Virus record (IMG/VR): IMGVR_UViG_3300033145_000551
Span: 1-34,282 of that record
Reading direction: 5' to 3' (one strand)
Source of the DNA: a virus
DNA: 34,282 nt
The notes under the pieces are model-generated. The model ran no database searches. It saw only the letters and a program-made list of their open reading frames with translations, and had not been told where the DNA came from. Positions 1-7,144 of this stretch are shown one piece after another; position 1 is the first letter of the stretch; each line of letters begins with the position of its first letter. Position numbers and translations under genes: made by a program.

Positions 1-2
1 AA

Positions 3-323
3 CACCGCAGTGGTAACATAGCTATCGAAGTCTATAATCCTCGCCTTGGTAAACCATCTGGAATTACGGTTACCAAGGCATTTTTATGGGCACACGTATT
101 GGTAAACCAGGTAGTCTGGGTCGTGCCGGTAACAAAATTAAAAGACTATCTTGACAAACACACGCCAGGTCGTATAATAGATATAGGAGGGGACCAGAAT
201 GCCACGTTGTGGCTCTACTCCAGTCAAGCTATCTTGCCCAGTGCATTCGTACGTATAGATTCCATGGCACCTAATGAACTATACGACTTTCTAATCCAAC
301 AATGGGAGACGCGGGATGGATAA
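3..323 (+). CDS. PD-(D/E)XK-like nuclease, C-terminal part (5'-truncated by window)
   Basis: The frame is open from base 3 to a TAG at 321-323, giving 106 residues of a protein that starts outside the window. The segment around codons 4-35 (GNIAIEV, then GKPSGITVT, then a hydrophobic stretch with W) resembles the region after the catalytic E-x-K in a family of phage nucleases that carry TGN-x-x-E, G-x-PSGI and a later GGD element (codon about 60). The catalytic D and ExK pair would lie upstream and cannot be seen. A TTG at 99 is a possible internal start, but sequence similarity to the family continues upstream of it. The end overlaps the next gene by 8 bases. The nuclease call rests on pattern memory only; the alternative is an unknown phage protein. 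Confidence 0.45.
   Translation, partial: HRSGNIAIEVYNPRLGKPSGITVTKAFLWAHVLVNQVVWVVPVTKLKDYLDKHTPGRIIDIGGDQNATLWLYSSQAILPSAFVRIDSMAPNELYDFLIQQWETRDG
151..178 (+). promoter_or_regulatory. Sigma-70-type promoter inside the first gene
   Basis: TTGACA at 151-156 and TATAAT at 173-178 are separated by exactly 16 bases, a perfect match to both hexamers. It lies inside the coding region ending at 323 and could start transcription of the block beginning at 316. The same -35/-10 arrangement recurs elsewhere in the window. Activity is inferred, since such hexamers can occur by chance within genes. Confidence 0.5.
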
Positions 324-741
324 ATTTCATATTAAAGTCATGGCTAGCATATACGTTTGGAGTACCACGGTAAATGGCAAGCCCATTACCACATGTGGTT
401 TTTTAGAAGATGAGAATCATAACCTAACACTGCCGGCATGGACGCTGTCACACGAGCAACATGCGGCTCATATAGCTATCAAATTGTTTCGTAAATATAT
501 AGCCGTAGACCCACGAACACTAGACATTGTTCCCTATGGGTTTTTCGACCCCATCAGACCGCCACTGGATGAGCAAGAAATGCTCCGGCGCACCATTCAT
601 GTGTGTTACAAAACGCAAATTCACCCTGGCACTCCCGTCCATCCCACATTAAGGTTTATGACACATGAAGAACTCGAAATCGCTCGAAGAAGAATTGCAA
701 GAGGTCATTACGAAGCATACCGAGCAGGCGTCAGCGGCTAA
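316..741 (+). CDS. Nudix-like protein lacking the catalytic glutamates
   Basis: 141 residues, starting at an ATG that overlaps the previous gene by 8 bases. The layout is that of a small Nudix domain: a first strand, then LPAW (about residues 39-42) where hydrolases have LPGG, then an Ala-rich helix, then strands with a D-P pair and a late T-H-E-E helix. The usual GX5EX7REUXEEXGU box is not present: the helix reads IKLFRKY where R-E-x-x-E-E would be expected. If the fold call is right, the protein is probably not a metal-dependent pyrophosphohydrolase and may bind a nucleotide or act structurally. The 3' end overlaps the next frame by 77 bases. The fold assignment is tentative. Confidence 0.5.
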   Translation: MDKFHIKVMASIYVWSTTVNGKPITTCGFLEDENHNLTLPAWTLSHEQHAAHIAIKLFRKYIAVDPRTLDIVPYGFFDPIRPPLDEQEMLRRTIHVCYKTQIHPGTPVHPTLRFMTHEELEIARRRIARGHYEAYRAGVSG

Positions 742-1072
742 AGAAGATGATGCCATACAAAACTATCCATTTCAGGTGATATTTGCTGCTGATGCCAAAG
801 ACAACGTCAAAGTAACAGTACGCTGGCCACAAGATGCTGTACCGTTTCAAACCGTACGTACTATTGCAACTATGCTACATCATATCTCGGCGGGTCATTG
901 GAAACCCCCCATGATTGAATCCGTGAAAAAATACGGAACGGACGCACAACAAATAGATGTGTCTATGGAAATCTTACGAGAATGGGGCCAGGCACGCCAG
1001 GCTATTTTGTCAGAAGCAACTTGTGTCGTTCCCCGAAGTGTTTTTAGACCGCAACCACCCCCACAAGGATAA
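665..1072 (+). CDS. Hypothetical protein
   Basis: 135 residues, ending 4 bases before the ThyX start. The ATG at 665 lies 77 bases inside the preceding gene. The first 30 residues are charged (Lys/Glu rich) and probably helical. The middle (NYPFQVIFAADA, then VTVRWPQDAV) looks like beta strands. The C-terminus is Pro-rich (RPQPPPQG). No family recognised. The non-overlapping part fills an otherwise empty gap and reads like protein, so the gene is likely real. A later start, for example a TTG near 692, cannot be excluded. Confidence 0.6.
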   Translation: MKNSKSLEEELQEVITKHTEQASAAKEDDAIQNYPFQVIFAADAKDNVKVTVRWPQDAVPFQTVRTIATMLHHISAGHWKPPMIESVKKYGTDAQQIDVSMEILREWGQARQAILSEATCVVPRSVFRPQPPPQG

Positions 1073-1076
1073 GTAA

Positions 1077-2006
1077 ATGACACACATAAATACCCTAACA
1101 GAAAAATACTTTCCAGTTTTAGACCATGGGTTTTGTGCAGTGGTAGATAGTATGGGTAATGACCACGCCATTGCTCGCGCGGCACGATGTAGCTATGGCG
1201 TGGGTACCAAAACAGTATCAGATGACCGTGGACTAATACGCACATTGATACGTGATATGCACACGTCGCCCCTAGAAATGTGTGAGTTGGTCATCCATGT
1301 TGGATTACCTATTTTTGTTGCTCGACAATGGGTACGACATCGCACGGCGTCACTTAACGAATATAGTGGTCGCTACAGTGTTATGCCTATGATATTCTAC
1401 TCACCAGAACGCGACCGTCTTAAAACACAGAGTCAAACAAATAAGCAAGGAAGCACTGATGATTTGATTAGTGAGGATGCACATGCGAGAATGTTAGACA
1501 ACCAACACGATGCACGAACAGCTATAAAAACCTTGTATGCTAACAACATAGAATCCGACCTGGCGCGAGAATTGGCCCGCATAGACCTCCCTCTCAGTAC
1601 CTACACCTATTGGTATTGGAAGATAGACCTAAAAAATCTACTGCACTTCTTGAAACTTCGCCTGGATATCCATGCACAGTGGGAAATACGACAATATGCC
1701 AAGGTCATAGCTGGCATAGTTAAAGAATGGCTACCACTAACCTGGGAAGCGTTCTCCGACTATGTGCTTAATGGAGTACATTTCAGTAGACAAGAACAGG
1801 CTCTCTTGCTTAAACTCATTGACGGTGAGTCCAATATCAACTATGGTGCCAGTGACAATGGTATGACCCGACGTGAAACCAGAAGTTTTCTAACCAAGTT
1901 GCAATTTATGGATGGTCAAGTTACCGATGACATAGCGCTGGACTTGGAATCAGCTAAAACGCCTGAGTATTATGAAAAAATGATTCAACAAAACGGTGTC
2001 ATATGA
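1077..2006 (+). CDS. thyX: FAD-dependent thymidylate synthase ThyX
   Basis: ThyX makes dTMP from dUMP with methylenetetrahydrofolate, FAD and NADPH. The protein has 309 residues, somewhat longer than many bacterial ThyX. The signature RHRxxSxNExSxRY is present at residues 87-100 (R87-H88-R89, S92, S97, R99), the dUMP/FAD-binding ThyX motif. A conserved R-Q-W precedes it at 83-85, and DLPLSTYTYWYWKIDLKNLLHFL-like C-terminal helices are also typical. The C-terminal 60 residues beyond the core are not recognised. The start follows the previous stop by 4 bases. Together with dCMP deaminase, class II RNR and dNMP kinase it forms a dTTP supply route. Confidence 0.97.
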   Translation: MTHINTLTEKYFPVLDHGFCAVVDSMGNDHAIARAARCSYGVGTKTVSDDRGLIRTLIRDMHTSPLEMCELVIHVGLPIFVARQWVRHRTASLNEYSGRYSVMPMIFYSPERDRLKTQSQTNKQGSTDDLISEDAHARMLDNQHDARTAIKTLYANNIESDLARELARIDLPLSTYTYWYWKIDLKNLLHFLKLRLDIHAQWEIRQYAKVIAGIVKEWLPLTWEAFSDYVLNGVHFSRQEQALLLKLIDGESNINYGASDNGMTRRETRSFLTKLQFMDGQVTDDIALDLESAKTPEYYEKMIQQNGVI

Positions 2007-2626
2007 AAAAGAAAATAGTGTGGGAAAAATGGAAAGACCCATTGTTATCCAACTATGATGAAACCGAATGGCCGGGTTATGATTTGGATGAAAATGACGA
2101 TAAGATTCCTCTTCATACTGCCGAACGCCAGCCCGTTATACACACGCCGTTTGGTATGGTCAGTGTTGTTGGTGATGCCATGGCCTTCAACGCTTTTGAT
2201 TTTTGGATTATGCATACCAATTTCAACCTAACGGAAGGGATTGCTAATGCCATTGAACAAACCAACGGTGTAGAAACCATGGAGATTTGTACACGATATC
2301 GTGCCCGTATTGGCTTCCCACGCTCTGGCTTATTTCAACCACGTGATGTAATGCACGCTATTGAACAAGCCATCTATGATATGGACCATGAAATTCAAAA
2401 TCAATTGTTTGTAGGTTTAGAAACACAGGTGGTCCACCGCGCCATGGCAACTCGGGATAAGGTTGAAAAGAAATTTGAATACTGGGCTATGTGGATAGTA
2501 CCCAATGGCAACATCGAGGTGTTAGGAACCGATACGATGGATGAACAATATCGGCAGAAATTCAACACATTAAAGCAAGCACATGTATCAGTGGGTGGTC
2601 GTTTTCTCACATCAGAAAGTGAATAG
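2003..2626 (+). CDS. Hypothetical phage protein
   Basis: 207 residues, joined to thyX by an ATGA overlap, so probably translated from the same message. The N-terminal 40 residues are acidic and Trp-containing. From about residue 44 the sequence becomes more ordered: HTPFGMV, then FWIMHTNF, then TRYRARIGFPRSGLF, then a helix rich in acidic residues. The ordered middle looks like a compact alpha/beta domain. I do not recognise a named family or catalytic motif. Its place beside thyX and a ClpP-like protease gives no clear functional hint. Confidence 0.75.
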   Translation: MKKKIVWEKWKDPLLSNYDETEWPGYDLDENDDKIPLHTAERQPVIHTPFGMVSVVGDAMAFNAFDFWIMHTNFNLTEGIANAIEQTNGVETMEICTRYRARIGFPRSGLFQPRDVMHAIEQAIYDMDHEIQNQLFVGLETQVVHRAMATRDKVEKKFEYWAMWIVPNGNIEVLGTDTMDEQYRQKFNTLKQAHVSVGGRFLTSESE

Positions 2627-2632
2627 CACAAT

Positions 2633-3328
2633 ATGTCTAATCCTAAACGACGCAATATATCACAACGTAGTGAGATGATTTATGATGCACATCACTTTGG
2701 GATTATCATTGATACCCGAGAGCTTTTCATTGCCCCCAATCTCGAACAATCTGTTGATGAGGCCATGATTGACCATGTAGTGTGTAATCAATTCATACGT
2801 AATCTACAAATACTCAACAGCATGAGTAACGATACCATTCTAATTCACATGGCTACTTGTGGAGGCGATTGGAGTTATGGTATCGCTATTTATGATATGA
2901 TTAAAGCCAGTTGTGATGATGAAGACTCATCGAATATAGTGGTACTTTCACATGCCCATGCGCGTAGTATGTCTTCGATAATTCCACAAGCCGCCACGTG
3001 GCGTGTGTTGATGCCATGTATAGATTATCTTGTTCATTATGGTTATTATGCTGATTCGGGTAACTATACTAATGTCATGGCCAATGCCGATTGGTACAAA
3101 AAATCCAATGACTTAATGATGAATATGTACTTAGAACGTATTCGGGAAGGTCAGTTTTTCAAGCGAGAGGGCTGGGATGATAAACAAATTCTCACATGGC
3201 TTCGGACCACCATTGACAAGCGTCAGGAATTTTACATGACAGCACGAGATGCTGTAGACAAAGGGTTTGCAGACGCCGTGTTGGGTGATGAGGGGTTTGA
3301 AACCATTGCCAAGTTGAGAGATGAGTAG
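2633..3328 (+). CDS. ClpP-like serine protease
   Basis: 231 residues of the ClpP/crotonase fold. Motifs appear in ClpP order: TCGGDWSYGIAIYDMI (residues 75-90, like the NSPGG...AIYD motif), then ARSMSS with the likely nucleophile S112, then DYLVHYG with H135. The C-terminal stretch KRQEFYMTARDAVDKGFADAV matches the region of the third triad residue. By eye E199 aligns with the usual Asp. ClpP-like proteases in phages are often head-maturation proteases. Here the gene sits among metabolic genes, so a regulatory or host-directed role is also possible. The next gene begins immediately after the TAG. Confidence 0.8.
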   Translation: MSNPKRRNISQRSEMIYDAHHFGIIIDTRELFIAPNLEQSVDEAMIDHVVCNQFIRNLQILNSMSNDTILIHMATCGGDWSYGIAIYDMIKASCDDEDSSNIVVLSHAHARSMSSIIPQAATWRVLMPCIDYLVHYGYYADSGNYTNVMANADWYKKSNDLMMNMYLERIREGQFFKREGWDDKQILTWLRTTIDKRQEFYMTARDAVDKGFADAVLGDEGFETIAKLRDE

Positions 3329-4180
3329 ATGTCATACCTACTGTGCCGACCCAACAATGGTATTAACGACATGTTCAATCAAATTGAACTTTGTTGGCGA
3401 TATGCACAGGCATTTGACCGTACCCTCATTCTTGATACCAATCATAAGACCCCGTCATGTTTCTTTAGGTGTGACTTTGATATATTTTTTCAACGTAAAA
3501 ACCCACAAGATGATGTGGTGCTATGGTGTTCTCCAAATCTATGGCGAGAATTAGAACAGTTAAAAACACATAGTTTTGCACAAGGAAAGCTTCACAGCTA
3601 TTTTCTCCACCGGGATTGTCAGCATAGGTTTAACATGGACAAGAAACACGACCTACCACTTTTAATACATCATGTGGGGTGGGGGGGCATTTTGGGTGCC
3701 TATGGTATGAATCGTGTGGTCTTTACCAACCACATATCTCAAGCAATTAAACGTCGTTTACAACATTTACCATCACGGTATCATGCTATACACATACGAC
3801 ATACGGATATGCGTACAAAATATAAGCTCTTTTGCGAACAACTTAAACCCGAATTAGATGGTCAAAACTTACTTGTGTGCTCCGATAATTTTAGTTGTCT
3901 ACAATATGCACGACAGTTATTCAAAAACACACAGATATTTACAGTGTCTTCCATACCTGACCTAAATGGACATGGACTACACGGACCCCAAAATGCACAA
4001 AGTAAACTACACAGTAACCTGGACGCATTTACTGATTTAATGGCCCTATCCGGTGCTGTTAATTTATACTATCCACCCAAGGAAAAGACACATGGAAAAT
4101 ATCGACATTCGGGCTTTGCTATGCTAGCCAAGGCATTGCAACAATCGCCATCTATAAGAAATGAGCTTCTCCACCAATGA
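3329..4180 (+). CDS. Fucosyltransferase-fold (GT-B) glycosyltransferase
   Basis: 283 residues. The motif order matches the alpha-1,2/1,6-fucosyltransferase and protein O-fucosyltransferase superfamily. An N-terminal N-N-G-I-N-D-M and a YA-AF-R-x-L-I-L-D strand suggest the acceptor domain. HIRHTDMR (about residues 155-162) matches the H-x-R-R/H-x-D nucleotide-sugar motif. LLVCSDNFSCLQYA matches the second motif. DAFTDLMALSGAVNLYYPP with a later HSGFAMLAKAL matches the third. The donor cannot be told from sequence. It could decorate a phage or host surface glycan or protein. It starts directly after the protease stop and overlaps the sigma factor gene by four bases. Confidence 0.7.
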   Translation: MSYLLCRPNNGINDMFNQIELCWRYAQAFDRTLILDTNHKTPSCFFRCDFDIFFQRKNPQDDVVLWCSPNLWRELEQLKTHSFAQGKLHSYFLHRDCQHRFNMDKKHDLPLLIHHVGWGGILGAYGMNRVVFTNHISQAIKRRLQHLPSRYHAIHIRHTDMRTKYKLFCEQLKPELDGQNLLVCSDNFSCLQYARQLFKNTQIFTVSSIPDLNGHGLHGPQNAQSKLHSNLDAFTDLMALSGAVNLYYPPKEKTHGKYRHSGFAMLAKALQQSPSIRNELLHQ

Positions 4181-4662
4181 GTAAAACACAAATTACCAAT
4201 ACAGAATTCAATCTAGCCCGTGTTAAGTATTTACCTATGATTACCAAACTGGTGGTGCAATATGCCAGTACATTAACCCCAGACATATTAGCCGCCGCAG
4301 GAGACATGGCACTGTGGCGTTGTCTACAATCTTACGACCCATCCTTTGGGCAAAAAGTGTCCTCTTCTTTGTATCGCTTTGTCCATTGGGAATGCTTGCG
4401 AGCTATTAAAGACAATAAATGTAAAAATATCTCTATAAGTAGTGATGTAATTGGTGATGAAGAATTAGTATCTATACGCATGATATTAGACGACTATTTA
4501 TCATTACTGCCTAGAAAAGCAAGACGTATTGTTGAGGCCAGATTCCTAGAAAACCGTACATTAGACGAAATCGCACGTGTTGAGGGATATTCTAAGCAAG
4601 GAATCAAAGATATTGTAGACAGGTCAATTGGCACAATGTCAGAAGCCGCCCAAACCGGTTAG
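4177..4662 (+). CDS. Sigma-70 family RNA polymerase sigma factor, phage type
   Basis: 161 residues, the size of ECF or phage sigma factors. Residues about 15-78 form a region 2-like helical bundle (YLPMITKLVVQYAS, then ALWRCLQSYDPSFGQ, then FVHWECLRAI, the last with region 2.4 character). After a linker, residues about 109-150 form region 4 with a helix-turn-helix (LPRKARRIVEARFLENRTLDEIA, then YSKQGIKDIV). Regions 1.1 and 3 are absent. It probably redirects host RNA polymerase to phage promoters, perhaps late ones. The ATG overlaps the upstream stop (ATGA), and 93 non-coding bases follow. Confidence 0.85.
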   Translation: MSKTQITNTEFNLARVKYLPMITKLVVQYASTLTPDILAAAGDMALWRCLQSYDPSFGQKVSSSLYRFVHWECLRAIKDNKCKNISISSDVIGDEELVSIRMILDDYLSLLPRKARRIVEARFLENRTLDEIARVEGYSKQGIKDIVDRSIGTMSEAAQTG

Positions 4663-4755
4663 ATTTGGTGTATATTGTGGTAGGATTTAGGACTTTTATT
4701 TTTAGGGTACAACAATTGGATATAAACTTGGTCGCCAACTAAAAGGTGATACACA
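4663..4755 (+). promoter_or_regulatory. Intergenic leader, probable promoter region of the 4756-5655 unit
   Basis: 93 AT-rich bases between the sigma factor gene and a gene with a strong ribosome binding site (AAAAGGTGAT, 4741-4750). No clear TTGACA/TATAAT pair is present. The stretch TTTTATTTTTAGGG near 4695-4708 and TATAAAC near 4721 are visible, but no hexamer pair can be defended. The position, just after a sigma gene and at the head of a terminator-closed unit, makes a promoter read by the phage sigma factor plausible. Confidence 0.35.
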
Positions 4756-5310
4756 ATGGCTAATAATAAAGCTGATGGCTCCCTGTGGGACAAGGTAATT
4801 TCCGCCAATGTCGTGCGCGATAATGGTGCAACAGTTCTCATGGGCGGTGCAATTGATTCCAGTGCCACCGTTACAAACGCTCCCGACCTAGCAATTACTG
4901 GTGCTGGTCGCAGGGCTCAACCCAAACCCGTCGAAAGTGCTCAAGTGGGCACAACCAAATCTGTTACAGCAGGTACATTTGCTAAATTGGCTGCTGGTCA
5001 GTATATCGTTAAGGGTGGCAACATCACTACGGTACTAGCTGGCGTTGCATATCGCGGTCTACGCGGTGCAGGTAACCAAAACCAGATTCGTGGTATCCAC
5101 ACCTTGCTGACACGCAAGACGGTTCTTATCGACTCTTGGGATTACGCTACGGGTGCCGCTACATTGAGTGGTAGCAACCCCAGCGATGATGATTTTGACA
5201 TTGATGGCGATTACGCCATTCCCACTCGTGCTCTCCCCGGTAATGTAATTACCTTGCCAACCGGTCGTGAGACTCCAACCACCACAGCCCTACCAGCGAA
5301 GACTGGCTAA
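4756..5310 (+). CDS. Gly/Ala/Thr-rich protein, possible virion or surface protein
   Basis: 184 residues with low charge and a composition rich in Gly, Ala, Thr, Val and Asn. Alternating hydrophobic patterns suggest beta structure (SSATVTNAPDLAITGAG, then TAGTFAKLAAGQYIVKGG). A DDDFDIDGDY patch at about residues 137-146 could bind metal, and the C-terminus is Pro/Thr-rich. No signal peptide or family recognised. The strong ribosome binding site and the intrinsic terminator downstream at 5676 suggest high expression together with the pilin-like gene. Head decoration, tail or external protein are possibilities; none is shown. Confidence 0.75.
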   Translation: MANNKADGSLWDKVISANVVRDNGATVLMGGAIDSSATVTNAPDLAITGAGRRAQPKPVESAQVGTTKSVTAGTFAKLAAGQYIVKGGNITTVLAGVAYRGLRGAGNQNQIRGIHTLLTRKTVLIDSWDYATGAATLSGSNPSDDDFDIDGDYAIPTRALPGNVITLPTGRETPTTTALPAKTG

Positions 5311-5334
5311 TTTTAACACACAAGGAGTCATGTT

Positions 5335-5655
5335 ATGAAAACGTCTTATCAAACCCGAAATGGTGTTTTAACTTTTGAATGGATTTTACTACTGACCTTG
5401 TTAGTCATTGGTATTATTGGTGGAGTTAGTGCAGTTAGAGATGCCATAATTGATGAATTGGGTGACGTATCCAATGCTACAATCTCACTTGACCAAAGCT
5501 ACACTGTTGGAAATCCTTGGGAAGTTACTGTTGCAGATTGTATAGCCGACGGTGCTATAGGTTCACGATTTGTAGACAGCGCAACAATGGGTAGACAACG
5601 GCCTGGAAATAACTCTCCTCCTTCTTCACAAACTATTACAGAATGTGATTGGTAA
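5335..5655 (+). CDS. Type IV pilin-like precursor resembling a planctomycete pilin-like family
   Basis: 106 residues with strong ribosome binding site AAGGAG (5322-5327). After a short basic leader comes G-V-L-T-F-E-W (residues 10-16), matching the prepilin pattern: cleavage after Gly and Glu at mature position 5. A hydrophobic helix of about 18 residues follows, then AVRDAIIDELGDV and LDQSY. From memory this N-terminal block closely resembles pilin-like proteins abundant in Planctomycetes; I could not search. The C-terminal half is polar with two Cys and may form a small head domain. It shares a transcription unit with the preceding gene. A phage-borne pilin could change host pili or surface. 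Horizontal acquisition from the host is likely. Confidence 0.7.
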   Translation: MKTSYQTRNGVLTFEWILLLTLLVIGIIGGVSAVRDAIIDELGDVSNATISLDQSYTVGNPWEVTVADCIADGAIGSRFVDSATMGRQRPGNNSPPSSQTITECDW

Positions 5656-5675
5656 AAAGATTGAAACTATGTGAC

Positions 5676-5703
5676 GGGGGTCTTCGGACCCCCTATCTTT
5701 TTT
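5676..5703 (+). terminator. Strong intrinsic terminator with UUCG tetraloop
   Basis: A perfect 7-bp stem GGGGGTC (5676-5682) / GACCCCC (5687-5693) is closed by a TTCG loop and followed by TATCTTTTTT. The C(UUCG)G loop is unusually stable. It ends the unit 4756-5655. The next gene's ribosome binding site (GGGAG) begins right after the T tract. Confidence 0.92.
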
Positions 5704-5715
5704 GGGAGAGATATT

Positions 5716-6111
5716 ATGACTGATGAACCTTTTGTAGCAAAGGAAGTGTGTGATAGTCGTACTCGTTCTATGCGATGGGTTGCTGGTGTATCTTTTGGTG
5801 TCTTGAGTGTATTTTTAGCACTTGTGGTGTATGTCGCTGGACAGGCCACGAGCGCCAATGCTCAGTATATGACCTTAACGCAAAGTGTATCGACATCCAA
5901 GGGTAAAGTTGCCACGCAAATACAAGCGATTGGCTTACGATTGGACAGCCATCAAATTGCCCAGCGTTCTCATGAACTTTCTATTATGTCTAAACTAGAT
6001 GAAGTGAAAACAGAGCTTTCAGAACAACGTAAAGAACAGCGTAGTTTACTTGAACGAATTCTACAACTACAAGTTGAAATAGCAAAAAATCACGCCACCG
6101 CTTCGCGATAG
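5716..6111 (+). CDS. Membrane-anchored coiled-coil protein
   Basis: 131 residues from the ATG at 5716, preferred over the GTG at 5671 because GGGAGAG precedes it and the upstream extension crosses the terminator. Residues about 1-18 are polar. A single hydrophobic segment (WVAGVSFGVLSVFLALVVYVAG) spans about residues 20-41. The rest is a charged, heptad-like helix rich in Gln, Leu, Glu and Lys (LDEVKTELSEQRKEQ, then LLERILQLQVEI). This suggests an inner-membrane anchor with a periplasmic or cytoplasmic coiled coil. A spanin-like or superinfection-exclusion role is conceivable but unsupported. It lies between a terminator and a consensus promoter. Confidence 0.75.
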   Translation: MTDEPFVAKEVCDSRTRSMRWVAGVSFGVLSVFLALVVYVAGQATSANAQYMTLTQSVSTSKGKVATQIQAIGLRLDSHQIAQRSHELSIMSKLDEVKTELSEQRKEQRSLLERILQLQVEIAKNHATASR

Positions 6112-6113
6112 GG

Positions 6114-6141
6114 TTGACAATTTAGATTTGTGGTGTATAAT
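6114..6141 (+). promoter_or_regulatory. Consensus sigma-70 promoter ahead of tRNA-like element and 6357 gene
   Basis: TTGACA (6114-6119) and TATAAT (6136-6141), spacing 16, start three bases after a stop codon in non-coding DNA. The expected transcript starts near 6148, just before a 14-base palindrome and a tRNA-like sequence. This is the best placed of the six promoters in the window. Confidence 0.85.
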
Positions 6142-6151
6142 AGAAGGCAGT

Positions 6152-6165
6152 GGGACCATGGTCCC
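6152..6165. other. 14-base perfect palindrome at the predicted transcript start
   Basis: GGGACCATGGTCCC is a perfect palindrome located 10-24 bases after the -10 hexamer. As DNA it could be an operator. As RNA it could fold as a short hairpin protecting the 5' end or forming a processing signal before the tRNA-like element. Which applies is unknown. Confidence 0.5.
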
Positions 6166-6173
6166 GCCGCCGT

Positions 6174-6241
6174 GCCTCTCATGCTGGCGCTTACGGCTGT
6201 CCTGTAAACAGCTAGGCAGAGTTCGATTCTCTGGCGAGGCT
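6174..6241 (+). tRNA. tRNA-Thr(TGT)-like element, degenerate
   Basis: A 68-base tRNA-like sequence. The T arm is perfect (CAGAG / CTCTG with loop TTCGATT). The acceptor stem GCCTCTC / GCGAGGC pairs except one position. The anticodon stem GCTGT / ACAGC encloses CCTGTAA, giving TGT (6203-6205, Thr). Two features are abnormal: position 33 is C rather than the near-universal U, and the D arm is short and competes for bases with the anticodon stem. It lies directly after a strong promoter. It may be a functional but unusual tRNA, a decaying one, or a tRNA mimic. Confidence 0.45.
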
Positions 6242-6356
6242 CTTGCGAATGCCGAGAACGCATACATGGTAATATGACAGCGTCTCATTTTTGTCGCAAT
6301 GTTTTTTTACAATTCGGTCCTGGCAGACTTCCCAATGAAACGAAAGGAAATGCCAA

Positions 6357-7106
6357 ATGAGTAACGTCACGATTGACATGCGTGTTGATGGTCGCACTGT
6401 GCGTAAAATCAACCACGCGGGTAGAACCTATCTACCAGTTGAGTGCGGGAGAGAATTTACAATCCGCATTCAAAACAACAACAACTATCGGATTTGCGCG
6501 GTCGTCTCCGTAGATGGCCTATCCGTGATGACGAGTGAAGAAGCCAGCCATGATGACTCTGGTTACATCGTAGACCGCAACAGCCACATGGAAGTACGTG
6601 GTTGGCGTCGAGGCGATGAAGAGGTGGCCGCATTCGAGGTCACTGGTAAACACGGTTCCTATGCCGCACGCACTGGTAAGGGAACCACAAACACGGGCGT
6701 CGTTGGCGTAGTTATCTACCCAGAAAAGAAACGTAAGCGTACCACAAGCCCACCACTCAGGCGTTATGCCAGAAGTGGCGAACGCGAAGAACCCACTAGT
6801 GGTGGTATAGTGCTACCAGATGATTGTAGGTTTGACGGTGGTGTCCGGTGTATGTCATTAAACTCCGCAGTGCCGACACCACAGCGTGCTGGCACTGGTT
6901 ATGGCGAAAGTATCCAAGACCGAACCATGCGCGTGGATTTTGACCGCGACCTGAATCGTAAGAGCATCGTTGCTCTTTACTACGACACGGTTAATGGCCT
7001 CAAGGAAAAAGGAGTACCTGTGGACACCGTGGTTGGCTGTCCCAATCCCTTTCCTGGTGAGCCCGACCAGTTGTATTGCCCTCCCCCTCCCGGTGACTGG
7101 CGATAA
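6357..7106 (+). CDS. Conserved protein of unknown function with VDGLSVM / GYIVD / GWRR motifs
   Basis: 249 residues with ribosome binding site AAAGGAA. The first half has a motif order I have seen in a broadly distributed bacterial and phage protein family of unknown function: NNNNYRICAVVSVDGLSVM (about 38-57), GYIVD (68-72), GWRRGDEEVAAFEV (81-94), SYAARTG (101-107), then GVVGVVIYPEK (113-124). The pattern is beta-rich, and an extracellular or structural role is plausible. The second half is low-complexity, Arg/Pro-rich, ending in PPPPGDWR, with a few Cys. It follows the 6114 promoter and is followed by a UUCG hairpin. Confidence 0.75.
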   Translation: MSNVTIDMRVDGRTVRKINHAGRTYLPVECGREFTIRIQNNNNYRICAVVSVDGLSVMTSEEASHDDSGYIVDRNSHMEVRGWRRGDEEVAAFEVTGKHGSYAARTGKGTTNTGVVGVVIYPEKKRKRTTSPPLRRYARSGEREEPTSGGIVLPDDCRFDGGVRCMSLNSAVPTPQRAGTGYGESIQDRTMRVDFDRDLNRKSIVALYYDTVNGLKEKGVPVDTVVGCPNPFPGEPDQLYCPPPPGDWR

Positions 7107-7121
7107 TTGGAATTAAGACAC

Positions 7122-7139
7122 GCCCGTCTTCGGACGGGC
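7122..7139 (+). terminator. UUCG-capped hairpin after the 6357 gene
   Basis: GCCCGTC (7122-7128) / GACGGGC (7133-7139) with a TTCG loop: a perfect 7-bp stem of the same design as the hairpin at 5676. No T tract follows, so it is not a classic intrinsic terminator. It may stabilise the 3' end of the upstream mRNA or mark processing between that mRNA and the tRNA cluster, whose first gene starts 6 bases later. Confidence 0.6.
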
Positions 7140-7144
7140 AATAT

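Noticed and set aside
3321-3554. Overlapping + strand frame of 77 codons at the start of the glycosyltransferase gene
   Set aside because: It lies in another frame of a recognised gene and lacks its own ribosome binding site.
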